Below, piece by piece: positions 9,501 through 33,899 of a stretch of DNA of 64,000 bases. The first letter of the stretch is position 1. Each line of letters opens with the position of its first letter. The stretch is from the NCBI GenBank assembly GCA_963924555.1, contig OZ004582.1, forward strand, positions 5,580,001 through 5,644,000, in the 5' to 3' direction. The DNA comes from Crambe crambe (lineage: Eukaryota; Porifera; Demospongiae; Poecilosclerida; Crambeidae). Under the pieces are notes generated by a model. It was given only the letters and a program-made list of their open reading frames with translations. It had not been told where the DNA came from and did no database searches. Made by a program: the position numbers and the translations under genes.

Positions 9501-12318
9501 ATAACAAGTAATTCTCTAGTGAGTCCATACAGTACTCCAGTCCAGTAGTCCAGTGGTCACAATATTACTATCATAAGTTTCCGTGTGATACAATGAAATG
9601 TAAAAAGTATTACACTAACCAAAATTTGCATACAGCTATTATCTGAATAAGTGAACAAAATTATAGAGGGATTTATTCATATCTCACCTAGGATTTCAGA
9701 TAGCAATGAACGCTTCTGTAATTTGTAGAGAAAAGGGCTAAAAGAAGTAGCTAGTTGTAATCAACCAAAAATCAGCTACTGAATTGAATTGGTGAGAAAT
9801 AAATTTAGCTATATCTTGCCATTATAGAGCTTCGTATCTCGGGTAAGAATTGTTATTTTTCTCCTTCCATTTCCATAGTGGATGGGTTGTCAGAGAACTT
9901 TTGCTATTTGGTGATTTAGGCTATTTTTTGATCTAGTGGAGCAACTAAATTCACTTAACAACAATGCACTCATTGAGAATCTCTAATCATAAAAATATTG
10001 ATAAAGATAATATCTCGCATAACTACGTATGCTTATTACGTAGCTACATGTACATCATGAACTATAATTATGTACTCATTCCATAGAGACCACAGGCCAC
10101 ATATAAGTTCTTACTGCTGTGACCAATAGGTCGAAATAGTCCAAGCATGCAGTTAGCTACCTCTTCTAATTATTTAGCTAATCACTAAAATTAATGTCTT
10201 CACATACAGTACAAGTAGGGGAAAAAACATTTCCGTGAAATAAAAAAAAATAGGAATGATCATTGCTCAAAAAAGCTAAGGAAACAAGAGTAGGGATGAT
10301 GGAAATGGGATCAATCTTTGTTCTGTAAATCCTTATTTCAGTCCAAGTAACCATCTTCCTTAATGTTTTGGTTTAGTTTTAAGCTATCAGGACTCTCTAA
10401 GTAGGGATGACAGGTCAAAGGTCATAGGATTGTATAAACTAAAAACTCTTCTTTCTTATTCTATAGGTTCTCAGAAGGCTACAGTGAATCATTACATCTA
10501 CAAAGAAGAGAGAAGAATATTCAAAGATCTAAAATTCATTTGCTAACATAAGAAAAAACGATATCTGAAATTGACTTTTGTTCTATTATAATAATAATAA
10601 ATAAGATTGACGTACTGACTTACTGGCTATAGTCATCAGAATTCTGTTCGGGCCATCTGTTAGAGCGGCATCTAGAGGCTGATCTTTTGCTATTAGTTTT
10701 CACTACAGTTCCATTTTAAGGCATTGTACACTGTTTTTTGTCATCCCTACATCAACTTTCTTTTTTTTTTAAATGTTTTTTTTCCTTTAGCTACTTGTTA
10801 TTCGCTATTATGAACAAACTGAACAAAAGTCAATTTTAGAAATCATATGTTAGTGAATGAATTTTAGATTTTTGAACATTCTTCTCTCTACTGTGTAGGT
10901 GTAATGATTCTCTGTAGCCTTCTGAGAACCTGTAGAGTAAGGGTAGAAGAGAAAGAAGAGTTTTTAGTTTATACAGTCCTATGACCTTTGACCTGCCATC
11001 CCTAGACTTAGAGAGTGCTAGCGCACTCTCTGATGTACATAGGGATAGTAAATTGATCCCATTTCCATCCTTCATCCCTACCCTTGTTTCCTTTTTTTAA
11101 GCAATCTGATAATCATCTATAACTGAATAGCACAGGCCACATATTAAGTGCTTTCAAAAATGTATAATTCATGCAAAACAGTCCAAGCACTTTCTCCAGC
11201 TGCAGTTTAGCTCTTCAAATTCATAATAGAAATGTGGGTCTCATCCCCACATGCACACAGAGCATAGGATCACCTGTTTTACTGCTACGTATTTAGCTAC
11301 TTGTATTCGGTATGGTTTATTTCTCCAGTACGTGGTGTTATTAGAATCACTAGAGTAAGTATCACATCTAATTCATTCATGGCTGCCCCCCCATCCTTCA
11401 CTCTGGCTGGTGATACTGAAAATGGTCCTCCTGAAGCTTACACTTGGACAAGAAATGGTGTACCCATCATTAATAATAACTCATTCAGCATTTCCATTGG
11501 AGTAAATGGTGTAACTAACCCGAGTGCATATGACAATAGTCGCTATCAGAGCGCACTGACTGTGACTGGGACACTACCTGGAGTCTACCAGTACTCTGTC
11601 TCCAATAGAGCCACACTCAACACTCTCACCTCCAGTATTAATATAGAAGGTATGTAATTGTGATTCTTCTAGAATGTATGTTCATAATAATTATAGGTGC
11701 AGGGGTCACAGCTCCTAGTAACCTTTCAGCTCAACAAGCTGGAGTGGAAATGGTATTAGTCTCATGGACTTTACCATCTCTTCGACCTGTTGATGGGTAT
11801 CGAATAGCCACAGGATCGCCCCCAGATTTCTCTGCTGGTATTGATGTTGATGTTGGTCGTGATGTCTCTTCACACCAAATTAGACTAACACCAGGTATGC
11901 ATTCAGTTAATATAATGGCTCGTTCCCGGCACTATCCTGGTATGGTGGTGGGACCAGTGACTGTCACTGTGCTAGGTAAGGGAGAGATTTATGACTTATA
12001 ATATATTTTTATCGAGAGTCTACTAACATCATTCAGCATTTGAAAGGCCAATTATTATGCCACCATCAGTAACAGCCAATTCAGTCACGCTCTCCTGGGC
12101 CCAGCCTGAAGGTACTCTGCCATCTGAGAACTATACTATATCCCTACAACGTGGAACTAACCAGCCATTTTGTTCTGATGAAACAGACAGCAGGCAACTG
12201 ACCACCAATGATCAGTCGGTTGTTTTCTCTGACCTATGTGGAAGCAGTTCCTACACTGCCACTGTCACTGCCACAGCATTTGGTATTTCTATGATGATGT
12301 CACAAGAGTTCACGACAC
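6525..12318 (+). CDS. Unit A: secreted Ig/FN3 protein gene (3' end not found)
   Basis: Five exons: 6525-6591 (signal peptide), 8480-8851 and 11329-11649 (Ig-like), 11697-11975 and 12037-12318 (FN3). All junctions are phase 1 and the joined frame is open for about 440 residues. The last exon ends in a strong GTAAGT donor at 12319, so more exons must follow, yet none is recognised before the next signal-peptide exon at 17167. The 12319 donor could join phase-compatible to 19997, the first Calx-beta exon. The product should enter the secretory route and resembles a cell-adhesion ectodomain. Introns 11650-11696 (47 bp) and 11976-12036 (61 bp) are tiny, while the other two are long and carry transposon copies. 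Confidence 0.72.
7557..7882. mobile_element. Short inverted-repeat transposon, CAGGGTTTCATCTA family, copy 1
   Basis: A 326-bp non-coding element in intron 1 of unit A. It starts CAGGGTTTCATCTA and ends with the inverted equivalent TAGATGAAACCCTG. It is flanked by GCAAT/ACAAT, a near-match to the 5-bp duplications seen at the other copies (19333, 30330, 52195). Confidence 0.8.
8480..8851 (+). CDS. Unit A exon 2: Ig-like domain
   Basis: A 124-codon phase-1 exon after a TTTATGCAG acceptor. A Cys in GGLLCSSTVGPIAWHP and a Cys in HNGLFTCRRNG would form the Ig disulfide, with W in the C-strand position. The last-strand pattern is LFTCRRNG rather than the usual YxC. Donor GTGAGT at 8852 was preferred over GTGGTG three bases earlier. 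The domain is a divergent V/I-set-like Ig; I give no ligand. Confidence 0.7.
10211..11100. mobile_element. Inverted-repeat transposon block in unit A intron 2
   Basis: The left end has ACAAGTA.GGGAAAAAACATTTC, related to the hairpin element at 43264. The stretch 10290-10550 (including 'gtcaaaggtcatagga', 'ttctcagaaggctacag') recurs inverted at about 10840-11085. A hairpin GAGAGTGC-TAGC-GCACTCTC lies near 11012-11033. An inverted end-like sequence near 10765-10802 suggests two overlapping or nested copies. No transposase reading frame is visible. Confidence 0.65.
11329..11649 (+). CDS. Unit A exon 3: Ig-like domain lacking the cysteine pair
   Basis: A 107-codon phase-1 exon. The Ig pattern is seen in PPSFTLAGD...AYTWTRNG (B and C strands with Trp), YQSALTV and GVYQYSVSNRATLNT (F strand), but the B- and F-strand cysteines are absent and the exon encodes no Cys at all. 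The fold would have to be stable without the disulfide. The donor GTATGT opens a 47-bp intron. Confidence 0.65.
11697..11975 (+). CDS. Unit A exon 4: fibronectin type III domain
   Basis: A 93-codon phase-1 exon. The FN3 pattern is clear: APSNLSAQQAG, then VLVSWTLPSLRPVDGYRI (B-C strands with Trp and Tyr), SSHQIRLTPGMHSVNIMARS (F region) and a G-strand VTVTVLG. FN3 domains usually act as spacers or ligand-binding units in adhesion proteins. Confidence 0.82.
12037..12318 (+). CDS. Unit A exon 5: fibronectin type III domain
   Basis: A 94-codon phase-1 exon. PPSVTANSVTLSWAQPEG and ENYTISL mark the B-C strands, VVFSDLCGSSSYTATVTATA the E-F region, and QEFTTR the G strand. It ends at donor GTAAGT (12319), so it is not terminal. 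This is the last coding exon recognised in unit A. Confidence 0.82.
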
Positions 12319-12433
12319 GTAAGTTTGATCAAGCCAATTGACTGGAAAGTTAAGCATGCAACAGGATCTATCCACACACTTGGGACATATGTACTCCACT
12401 TATTATTCTCTGGCCTGAAGGCTTGTACAAGTA

Positions 12434-12981
12434 CTAGCTTCGTACCCAGGCTCTAGAATTATGTGGAGTCGAGAAATAGAGCCGGCCTGGTACCCACTGT
12501 TTGCGCATGCGCCAAAAATTTCATGCGCCTATTACACTTTATGATGGTGTGTGATGTCATAGCATGTAACTGCGTGTATGAGCATGCGCTATAAGATACC
12601 AAGAAAGCTGAAATTCTCTGTAGAAAAGAAGACAAGACTGGCAAAAATTGGCAAGAATTTTCTTATCCATAAGCCACTCTCCCTTAAAGAGATGATCACA
12701 GCCTCAGCTCTGCACTATTCCAATGAATGGAGAGAATTTTTGCTGCTGCTCCTTGTTCAGTACTAAGTGGGGTTGTCCCAGCTGAGATAGAGTGTAAAAC
12801 AAACACACCAAGAACTGTAGTTATCTACTGATTCAGCAGTATTGCGTCATGTATCACAGAAGATTGCAGAGAGATTATAAATTCCCCGAATCATGGGGAA
12901 TTTTTGGCGCATGCGCAAACAGTGGGTACCAGGCTCTTTTGTCTGCCTCTGCAAAATTTTAGAGCCTGAGGACGAGGCTAG
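12434..12981. mobile_element. hAT-like non-autonomous inverted-repeat transposon
   Basis: A 548-bp element flanked on both sides by the perfect 8-bp duplication TACAAGTA (12426-12433, 12982-12989). The ends are CTAGCTTCGTACCCAGGCTC and its near inverse. A longer internal inverted repeat holds GGTACCCACTGTTTGCGCAT on the left and its inverse near 12930. An 8-bp target duplication fits the hAT superfamily. Reading frames inside are short and look non-coding. Confidence 0.85.
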
Positions 12982-13616
12982 TACAAGTACAGGCCCTACT
13001 TATTAAAGTGAAGGGGAAAAAATTTAAAAAGGCCATTTTGGGTTAGTCTGTACTTTGAACTATAGCAGTTTCTGTGAACAAACATCAAAATTATGCTGCC
13101 TTCAATAATAATTCCTACATCACTGCCTCCCACCAAGCTGCTTTAACAGTGTAAAAGTGTCCTGCTTGGTTTAGTGCATGTCTAGTAGGTTGGAGGGTGG
13201 TGGTCTCAAATTCACTGTCTTTTTTTCGAGTGATTCTGAAGAAAAGTTACTTGTTTCTATGTAGTTAGTTTGCAAAGTGAATTTTTCCATTCTTGCAATT
13301 TCTCTTACCATGAAGAGCAAAATAGCTTGAAAATGGCAAGATTGGAAACGGTAAGATTGAAATTGGCAAGATTGGAAAGGTAGTTAGCTAAGATTGAATA
13401 AAACAAGATGGGAAATGGTACGTAAGATTGGAAATGGCAAGATAAGAAATAGCAAGATGGAAAAGTTTAATTTGCAAACTAGCTATTATTTCTATCTATG
13501 CGGAGGAGTAAGCAGTGATCCAATAACATGAACTTAGGCACACAAGCTTTTTCAAAATGCTCCAACCTAGCTATGTACATAACTATAGATCACATCTTTC
13601 TAGCTAGCCTATATTA

Positions 13617-14888
13617 CGGTGGCCCATAAGGGCCATGTCAAAGTAAGATTTTTCATTTTCCAAACTGAATATTTCTATTTTCTGAAATGAGTATTTCTAA
13701 AATGCACATTTCCAAAATGCGCATTTCCAAAATGCAAAATGTCTAGCTACAATTCCACTACACGGTGGAACCATACTTTGCCACTTACCTAGGCTAGCTA
13801 TACATGAATAATTTTAGCCAGATAAATGGCTACTAAGCTAAAGCTACCAGTGCATATTAGTTGGAGGGTGTGGTCTCATTCAGTGTAGTTTTTTTAGAGT
13901 GATCCTGAAGAGTATGAAGGCTAGGCTTGCTGGAAAAGTGTTACACGATTCTATGTAGCTATATAGGTTGGAATTTGAAAAAGCTTGTATGCATGCTGCC
14001 TAGCTAGCTGCATGTAAGTTCATGTTTGGATCACTCTGTTTCTAATCATGTTGCTCACTCCTCTGCATTAAATATAATTTTATAAGGATACAGTTTAAGT
14101 GTGCCATCTACCCACTCCTCTGCATAGACAGCAAGCTATATAGCTAGCTATAGTCTTTGCTATTTCCAACCTTGCCATTTCCAATCTTACCATGAAGAGC
14201 AAAATAGCAAGATTGAAAATGAAATGGTAGCTAGCTAGCTAGCTAAGATTGAAAATAACAAGATTGGAAATGGTAAGATTGGAAATAGCAAGATTAGAGA
14301 TAGCAAGAATGGAAAAGTTCACTTTGCAAACTAGCATAATAGCTAATATTATGTGGAGGAGTAAGCAACATTTAGAAAGAGAGTGATTGAACTTAGGCAC
14401 ACAAGCTTTTCAAAACACTCCAACCTACATAAAATCATCAACTGAATGTGACCACACCCTCCAACTAGCCTATTAATTTGAGCCTGAGTTGGGTAGATTG
14501 TCATTGATGTATAGCCATGTAGCCTAGGTAGATTTAGCTATCTATATAGCTATTTATGATCTCAAAGGAACAACAGAAACAAAGCTTAGGTTGATAACAC
14601 TTTACCTATCTGAAAATCTTTCAGTTGATGCATTATAGATAAACATTTTTAGTCATGTTAATTAGTAGTTATATGCATAAACCTAGTATCCAGGCGAGGC
14701 TGCATTGCCTATAGTCTCTATAAATTGGTATACCCAACAAGACTACCTATCAATTACTATCTAGCTATGTGCATGCATGTTTTCAGAATCTTATCGATTT
14801 TGGAAATGTAATACTCATTTCAGAAAATAGAAATGTTCAGTTTGGAAATTGAAAATTCTTACTTTGACATGGCCCTTATGGGCCACCG
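13617..14888. mobile_element. TA-flanked long-inverted-repeat element
   Basis: 1,272 bp between TA dinucleotides. The left end CGGTGGCCCATAAGGGCCAT is matched by the inverted right end ATGGCCCTTATGGGCCACCG. The arms stay complementary for roughly 95 bp. TA flanks suggest a Tc1/mariner-type non-autonomous element. Isolated ends of the same family occur near 6960, 15352, 15700 and 17620. Confidence 0.75.
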
Positions 14889-15939
14889 TACTATATAGCC
14901 CTGACTTCATGCTCTCAAAAACGACACTGAAAGAGACCACACCCTCCAACTAGCCTGATCTATAGCTAAAATTATCCATGTAGCCTAGGTAGATCTAGCT
15001 ATCTAGCTAGCTACCTATGATCTCAAAAGAATAACACAAACAGAAACAAAGATCACTTTGCCTACCTGAAGTCGTAGATAAGCCTTTAGCTAGTCATGAT
15101 CGCAAGCTTGATTAGTAGCTAGTAAGTTGTATGCATAGCCTATAGTATCTAGGGGAGGCTGCATTGCCTATAATCTCAATAAAATATTGGTAGCCAGCAA
15201 GCCTACTTATCAACTACTATCTATGTGCATGCATATATGTTTTTTAGAATCTTGTTCATTTTGGAAATATCCATTTTGGAAATATGCATTTTAGTTAGTT
15301 GTTTGGAAATTGAAGATTCTTACTTTGACATGGCCCTTCTGGGCCACCGTAATGCAGAGGAGTGAGCAACATTTAGAAACAGAGTGATCCAAACATGAAC
15401 TTACATGCAGCTAGGCAGCACACAAGCTTTTATCAAAATTCCGACCTAGTTACATAACTTTTTCAGCTGGCCTAGCCTTCGTACTCTTCAGGATCACTCT
15501 AAAAAACTACGCTGAATGAAGCCACACCCTCCAACTAACATGCACTAGCTTAGTTAATTAGTAGCCATTTATCTGGCTAAAATTATCCATGTAGTGGAAT
15601 TATACATTTTGCATTTCGGAAATGTGTATTTTGGAAATATGCATTTTAGAAATACTCATTTCAGAAAATATTCAGTTAGGAGATTGCCCTTCTGGGCCAC
15701 TGTATAATTAGCTATGTGCTAGAAAGCTATTTCTTGGAGAGGAAAGAAAATAGAGGATGTCTTTCTCTTGGCCATGTTGACAAATAGACTGTAGCTCACT
15801 TAGTTATGATATAATACTACAGCATGATTATAGTATTCAACAATAAAGTGCACAAGACCATGGAATGTGTACATTCATTATTGTAGCTAAGTTGTTAATT
15901 ACACACTACAGTGGTTATTTCTTCTGTTTATAAAATATT

Positions 15940-15973
<34 letters not shown>

Positions 15974-16971
15974 ACTGGTAAAACAGTCAGAGTTACTTTC
16001 TGGGACTATTCAGGCCTTTCTGAGACAGCTGGCAACTGGGGAGTTTTATATTCAGCCCTTAAATTTCTAGCCTTCCATTTTCTTGCATGAACATTTCCAG
16101 CAGGCAGCTCAATGGGCTTGAGCCCCCCTTATGGATATCTTAGTCACACAATTTATCACTTATGCATGCATTAGTTTCCTTAATCAATATTATAACCATT
16201 TTTATTTCATACGCATTGAAAATATCTTAGCTGAGTAACACCAATTAATTATCCTCCTGAGCCATCCCTTTCCTGAAATCCTGGCTACAGGCCTGTTATT
16301 TACAATCCTAGTTCTTTATACATGCACAATACATGAGGTGGATCACCTGACCTGTATGATTACATCATAACTGTAAAGATTAATGATACCCCCCCCCCCA
16401 ATACTTGAGAGTTACATACACTAAATTATAATGCTCTAACCATGATGATGAAATATTTTACGCTTGGGGTGCTTGGGTATCTTCTACCTGATGGACTCGT
16501 ACTTTCAGCTGGAGGTTGCATATTATGGAAGTTGCCATCCACCTTTCCTCACTGCTTCAACAGGGCAGTGCACTGCTTTCAACAGAGATATATTCTGAGT
16601 CACATACATACTTGCTGCTTCAAATGATCATTGTACCCTTAAATGGCACCAGATCAAACCTGCTGGAAAGGTTTCTTTTGCTTCCTCAACCACCATATCT
16701 CTGACTACAAGTTTTAATGGCTGTGCTTGTTAGGGATCCCATATACTTCACTCAAAATACTGAAGCATTATAAGTACCAGAATGGTAATCCAAAATAAAG
16801 ATTATGGCTTCCAAACTGCATGATTACAGTAACCACGCATAGCTATCTGGTGTAGGCACATAATGCATTCTTTCTTTCAGGATATGTATCTACGTATGCA
16901 AGGATGCATGGGATTATATAAGCTACCAGCTCTGTTTATCACTATATATTGTTGTAATCTCAGTATATATT

Positions 16972-17008
16972 GTATAGAGAACTAATACTGACTGCTCAAG
17001 CCAATAGC
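16972..17008 (+). promoter_or_regulatory. Conserved promoter-like block, unit B
   Basis: TATAGAGAACTAATACTGAC followed by TGCTCAAGCCAATA, about 160-195 bp before the MRKL start codon. The CCAAT-containing half is identical to that of unit A; the TATA-like word is changed (TATAGAGA). Confidence 0.4.
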
Positions 17009-17166
17009 TAGTTGTAGTTGTATTGTGTGAAGTATAGAGTTATACATAACTACGTAGGTGATAACTATTAGATCTACAGTAGCAGTTTTGTGTGAATCGA
17101 TCTTCACGAGCTGCAAGTGCTAGCCATTGTCTCTCTCCTCTGGCTGGTGGCTATTACCCGTTCAGC

Positions 17167-31522
<14,356 letters not shown>

Positions 31523-33841
31523 GTAAGTAGCTGTACAATTTCTTAGTAGTGTGAACACTTTAATTCTGAGAGATTATAAAATAAGTTCCTGGTTGAAAGG
31601 CAGTCATTATTATGATTATAGATTATTATTTGATGGTATCTACCTTCTACTGGGGCCATAGAGCTTAGCCCTGAGATATAGTTATTGGATGGTTTGGGAC
31701 CATAGAGCTTAGCCTTGAGATATAGTTCACCTTCTATGGGGCCATAGAGCTTAATTAGCCCTGAGATATAGTTATTTGATGATTTGACCTTTTACTGGGA
31801 TCATAGATCTATTAGCCCTGAGATATAGCATACAATAAAGGGGTTGGTAATACTGCAGAGCCCATCCCCCCAGAGTGGCCTTGGCCGTCCTGCCTACAAT
31901 ATTGGAATGACCTGCACTCATAGGCCACGGCTGTCCATAATACACAATTGGCTCCCCGGCCTAAATATACATAGGCCACCCAAGCACTGAGAGTTCATAT
32001 CCTGATAGCAAATTGTGACTTGGCCATCGAACTGGCTCTGACCAATCTCACCCGTCAGTTGATGTGCATACATAAAAAGAGTGCGGGCCCTCAAAATATA
32101 GCCGTAACTCATTTGAAGATTCATTATTTACTCAGTGACTGTGCTTCACACTTAATAACTTAAGCTTTTCATTTTCATCCACAACGGAAATGAATTAAAA
32201 ACAGAAGCCATGCATGATTCTACATGTAACCTATGCAGCAAGTGTGAACCCATGGAAGGGACTTAACATTAAAGGAAGTTCGGAGTCAATAGGCCTTTTA
32301 GTGTTTGCAGAATTGCAGTTGCTATGATAATTTGGCTTATTTTTGTTTCATTGGGCAAGTAAAGTGAAGTGAAATGTCCATTGTACTTAATTTTACAAGT
32401 AAAGTAGGGATGGCTGTGTGCGGTTCAAAAAGTTCAGCAACAAGAGAGTGAACTTACCCATTACCAATATTATACCAAACTACGAGCTAACTATTCCTAC
32501 TTCACTCCCATGACAGGCCAAGATGAGATCGAATGAAGTAGGAATAGTTAGCTCGTAATTTGGTAATAATGGGTCTTTATGGCTACTTAGCTTTGCTTCT
32601 TTTCAACAATGAGCATGCACATGTATACAGCTACATATGGCAAACTAGAGACAAAATTAATTAACATGAGCACAAAAAATTTCTTCTAAAGAAAAGGTGA
32701 AGTAGGGATAGCCATAAAATTTACTATTCCTATCACTCATATCCCTCCTAATAGCAATAACCACATCCCTACTTCACTCCCCCTTGAGCAACAAGTTGAG
32801 TCAAGTAACTCCCCATCACCAAACTCAAGAACCACAGCAATATTACTATTCCTACTTCACTCCTAGGCCTCCTAATTTCAATAACCACACCAACTTAAGC
32901 AAACTATCCCTACTTCACTCCCTCCATGAAGCTGGAGAGAAGTAGAGATAGTTTACTTAAGTTGGGTGATATGTATATACACAACATCAAAATTAGATGT
33001 CATTTTTATAAGTGCCTATACATAACTACAGTTAGAATCTCTCAATGTGATGATAAAGGATAAAGACATGGGCATTATTATTATGAGGAGGAAGATGTTT
33101 GTGGAGATGGTTAATTGTGTTAGGGGTTGGGGATGACTATCAAACTCACAGTCAAAGCTATACATTTCTGGGACTATTTTGGCCATTCTGGCAACAGGAA
33201 ATATTTTGATTCAGCCCTTAAATTATTCTCAATTTTCTTACATTAGCATTTCCTGTAGTTCCAGTGATTGAACTGTATACACAAGTTTTATGAGAATTCA
33301 AATGGACCTACATACGTACATATGCTGGGTACTACTTAATAAGGTTTCTAAGCTATTTAGCTAATAAGTTGCAAACACGGAAACACTAACCCTCAGCACA
33401 TTAATCAAATAATAATAACTCACAGGAAACATGAGTCAGTCCAAAAACACGCCATACACATGTATGGTATGGTACACACACCTGCTTGATAATTACATTT
33501 CTTGTGTAGGCAAACTTGCTCCATTCTTCATTGCATTCTTTCTTTAAGGATATGTATCCATGCAGCAGTGGGATATGTACATATAATCAGGGACAAATTT
33601 TTGCTCAGTAATGTATAGAGAGCTAATACCGATTACACATCAGAAGCTCAAGCCAATAATAATTATGATTTGTAGTTAATTTTGCACTAAGTAGCTTTAA
33701 TAAAATAGCTTAGGCTATAACCAGTATTAGTTACATGTGATTCCTCACTAGCTGCAAAGAGTTGACACTACATACATTGCTAGCCATTGTCTATTTCTCT
33801 CTTCTGGCCTGGTGGCTATGAGAACTGGATATCTGTTCAGC
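31523..33841. other. Non-coding stretch between units B and C
   Basis: No coding exon was recognised. It holds a degenerate tandem repeat built on 'ccatagagcttagccctgag' (about 31640-31830), hairpins with 'tactattcctacttcactcc'-type arms (32459-32572, about 32895-32968), a segment resembling the unit A upstream region (32160-32260), and the diverged third copy of the duplicated promoter region (about 33150-33841). A short terminal exon for unit B could hide here. Confidence 0.55.
33612..33660 (+). promoter_or_regulatory. Conserved promoter-like block, unit C
   Basis: TGTATAGAGAGCTAATACCG, then a short insertion, then GCTCAAGCCAATAAT, about 180-230 bp before the MRKL ATG. It retains the CTCAAGCCAAT core of copies A and B despite general divergence of the region. 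Confidence 0.38.
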
Positions 33842-33899
33842 ATGAGAAAACTGGTATTTCTCTGCTTTTTGATTGGCAATATTCAGGCACAGGATCAAG
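33842..33899 (+). CDS. Unit C exon 1: signal peptide
   Basis: Encodes MRKLVFLCFLIGNIQAQDQ, a short classical signal peptide whose cleavage would fall near IQAQ. It ends in phase 1 at donor GTACCA. The MRKL..FL..FLIG pattern is shared with the exons at 6525 and 17167. Confidence 0.8.

Larger units (their letters stand above)
12319..17166. other. Transposon-rich stretch between units A and B
   Basis: I found no coding exon. It holds a hAT-like element (12434-12981), a larger TA-flanked inverted-repeat element (13617-14888), further single ends of that family near 15352 and 15700, degenerate 'aagattggaaatggcaag' tandem repeats (13313-13460, 14190-14330), a poly-C tract (15942-15970) and the duplicated upstream region of unit B from about 15975. 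A small terminal exon for unit A could hide here. Confidence 0.6.
33150..33899 (+). repeat. Third, diverged copy of the promoter/signal-peptide region
   Basis: Similar to 5505-5700 ('tttctgggactatt', 'attcagcccttaaatt') and to 6270-6591 ('gcattctttcttt', 'gctcaagccaataat', then MRKL). It is shorter and more diverged than the A/B pair, so it is probably the oldest split. Confidence 0.65.

Noticed and set aside
12578-12766. 62-codon frame between units A and B
   Set aside because: It lies wholly inside the hAT-like element and shows no domain; not a terminal exon of unit A in any supportable way.
16442-16704. Open frames such as those at 5771-6138 and 16442-16704 with similar proteins
   Set aside because: They agree only because the upstream region is duplicated; copies contain indels that break the frame (for example the added GGTGCTTGG near 16466), so no coding constraint is visible.
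31918-32124. Minus-strand frame in the B-C spacer
   Set aside because: No recognisable domain or splice context; surrounding DNA is tandem repeat and hairpin sequence.
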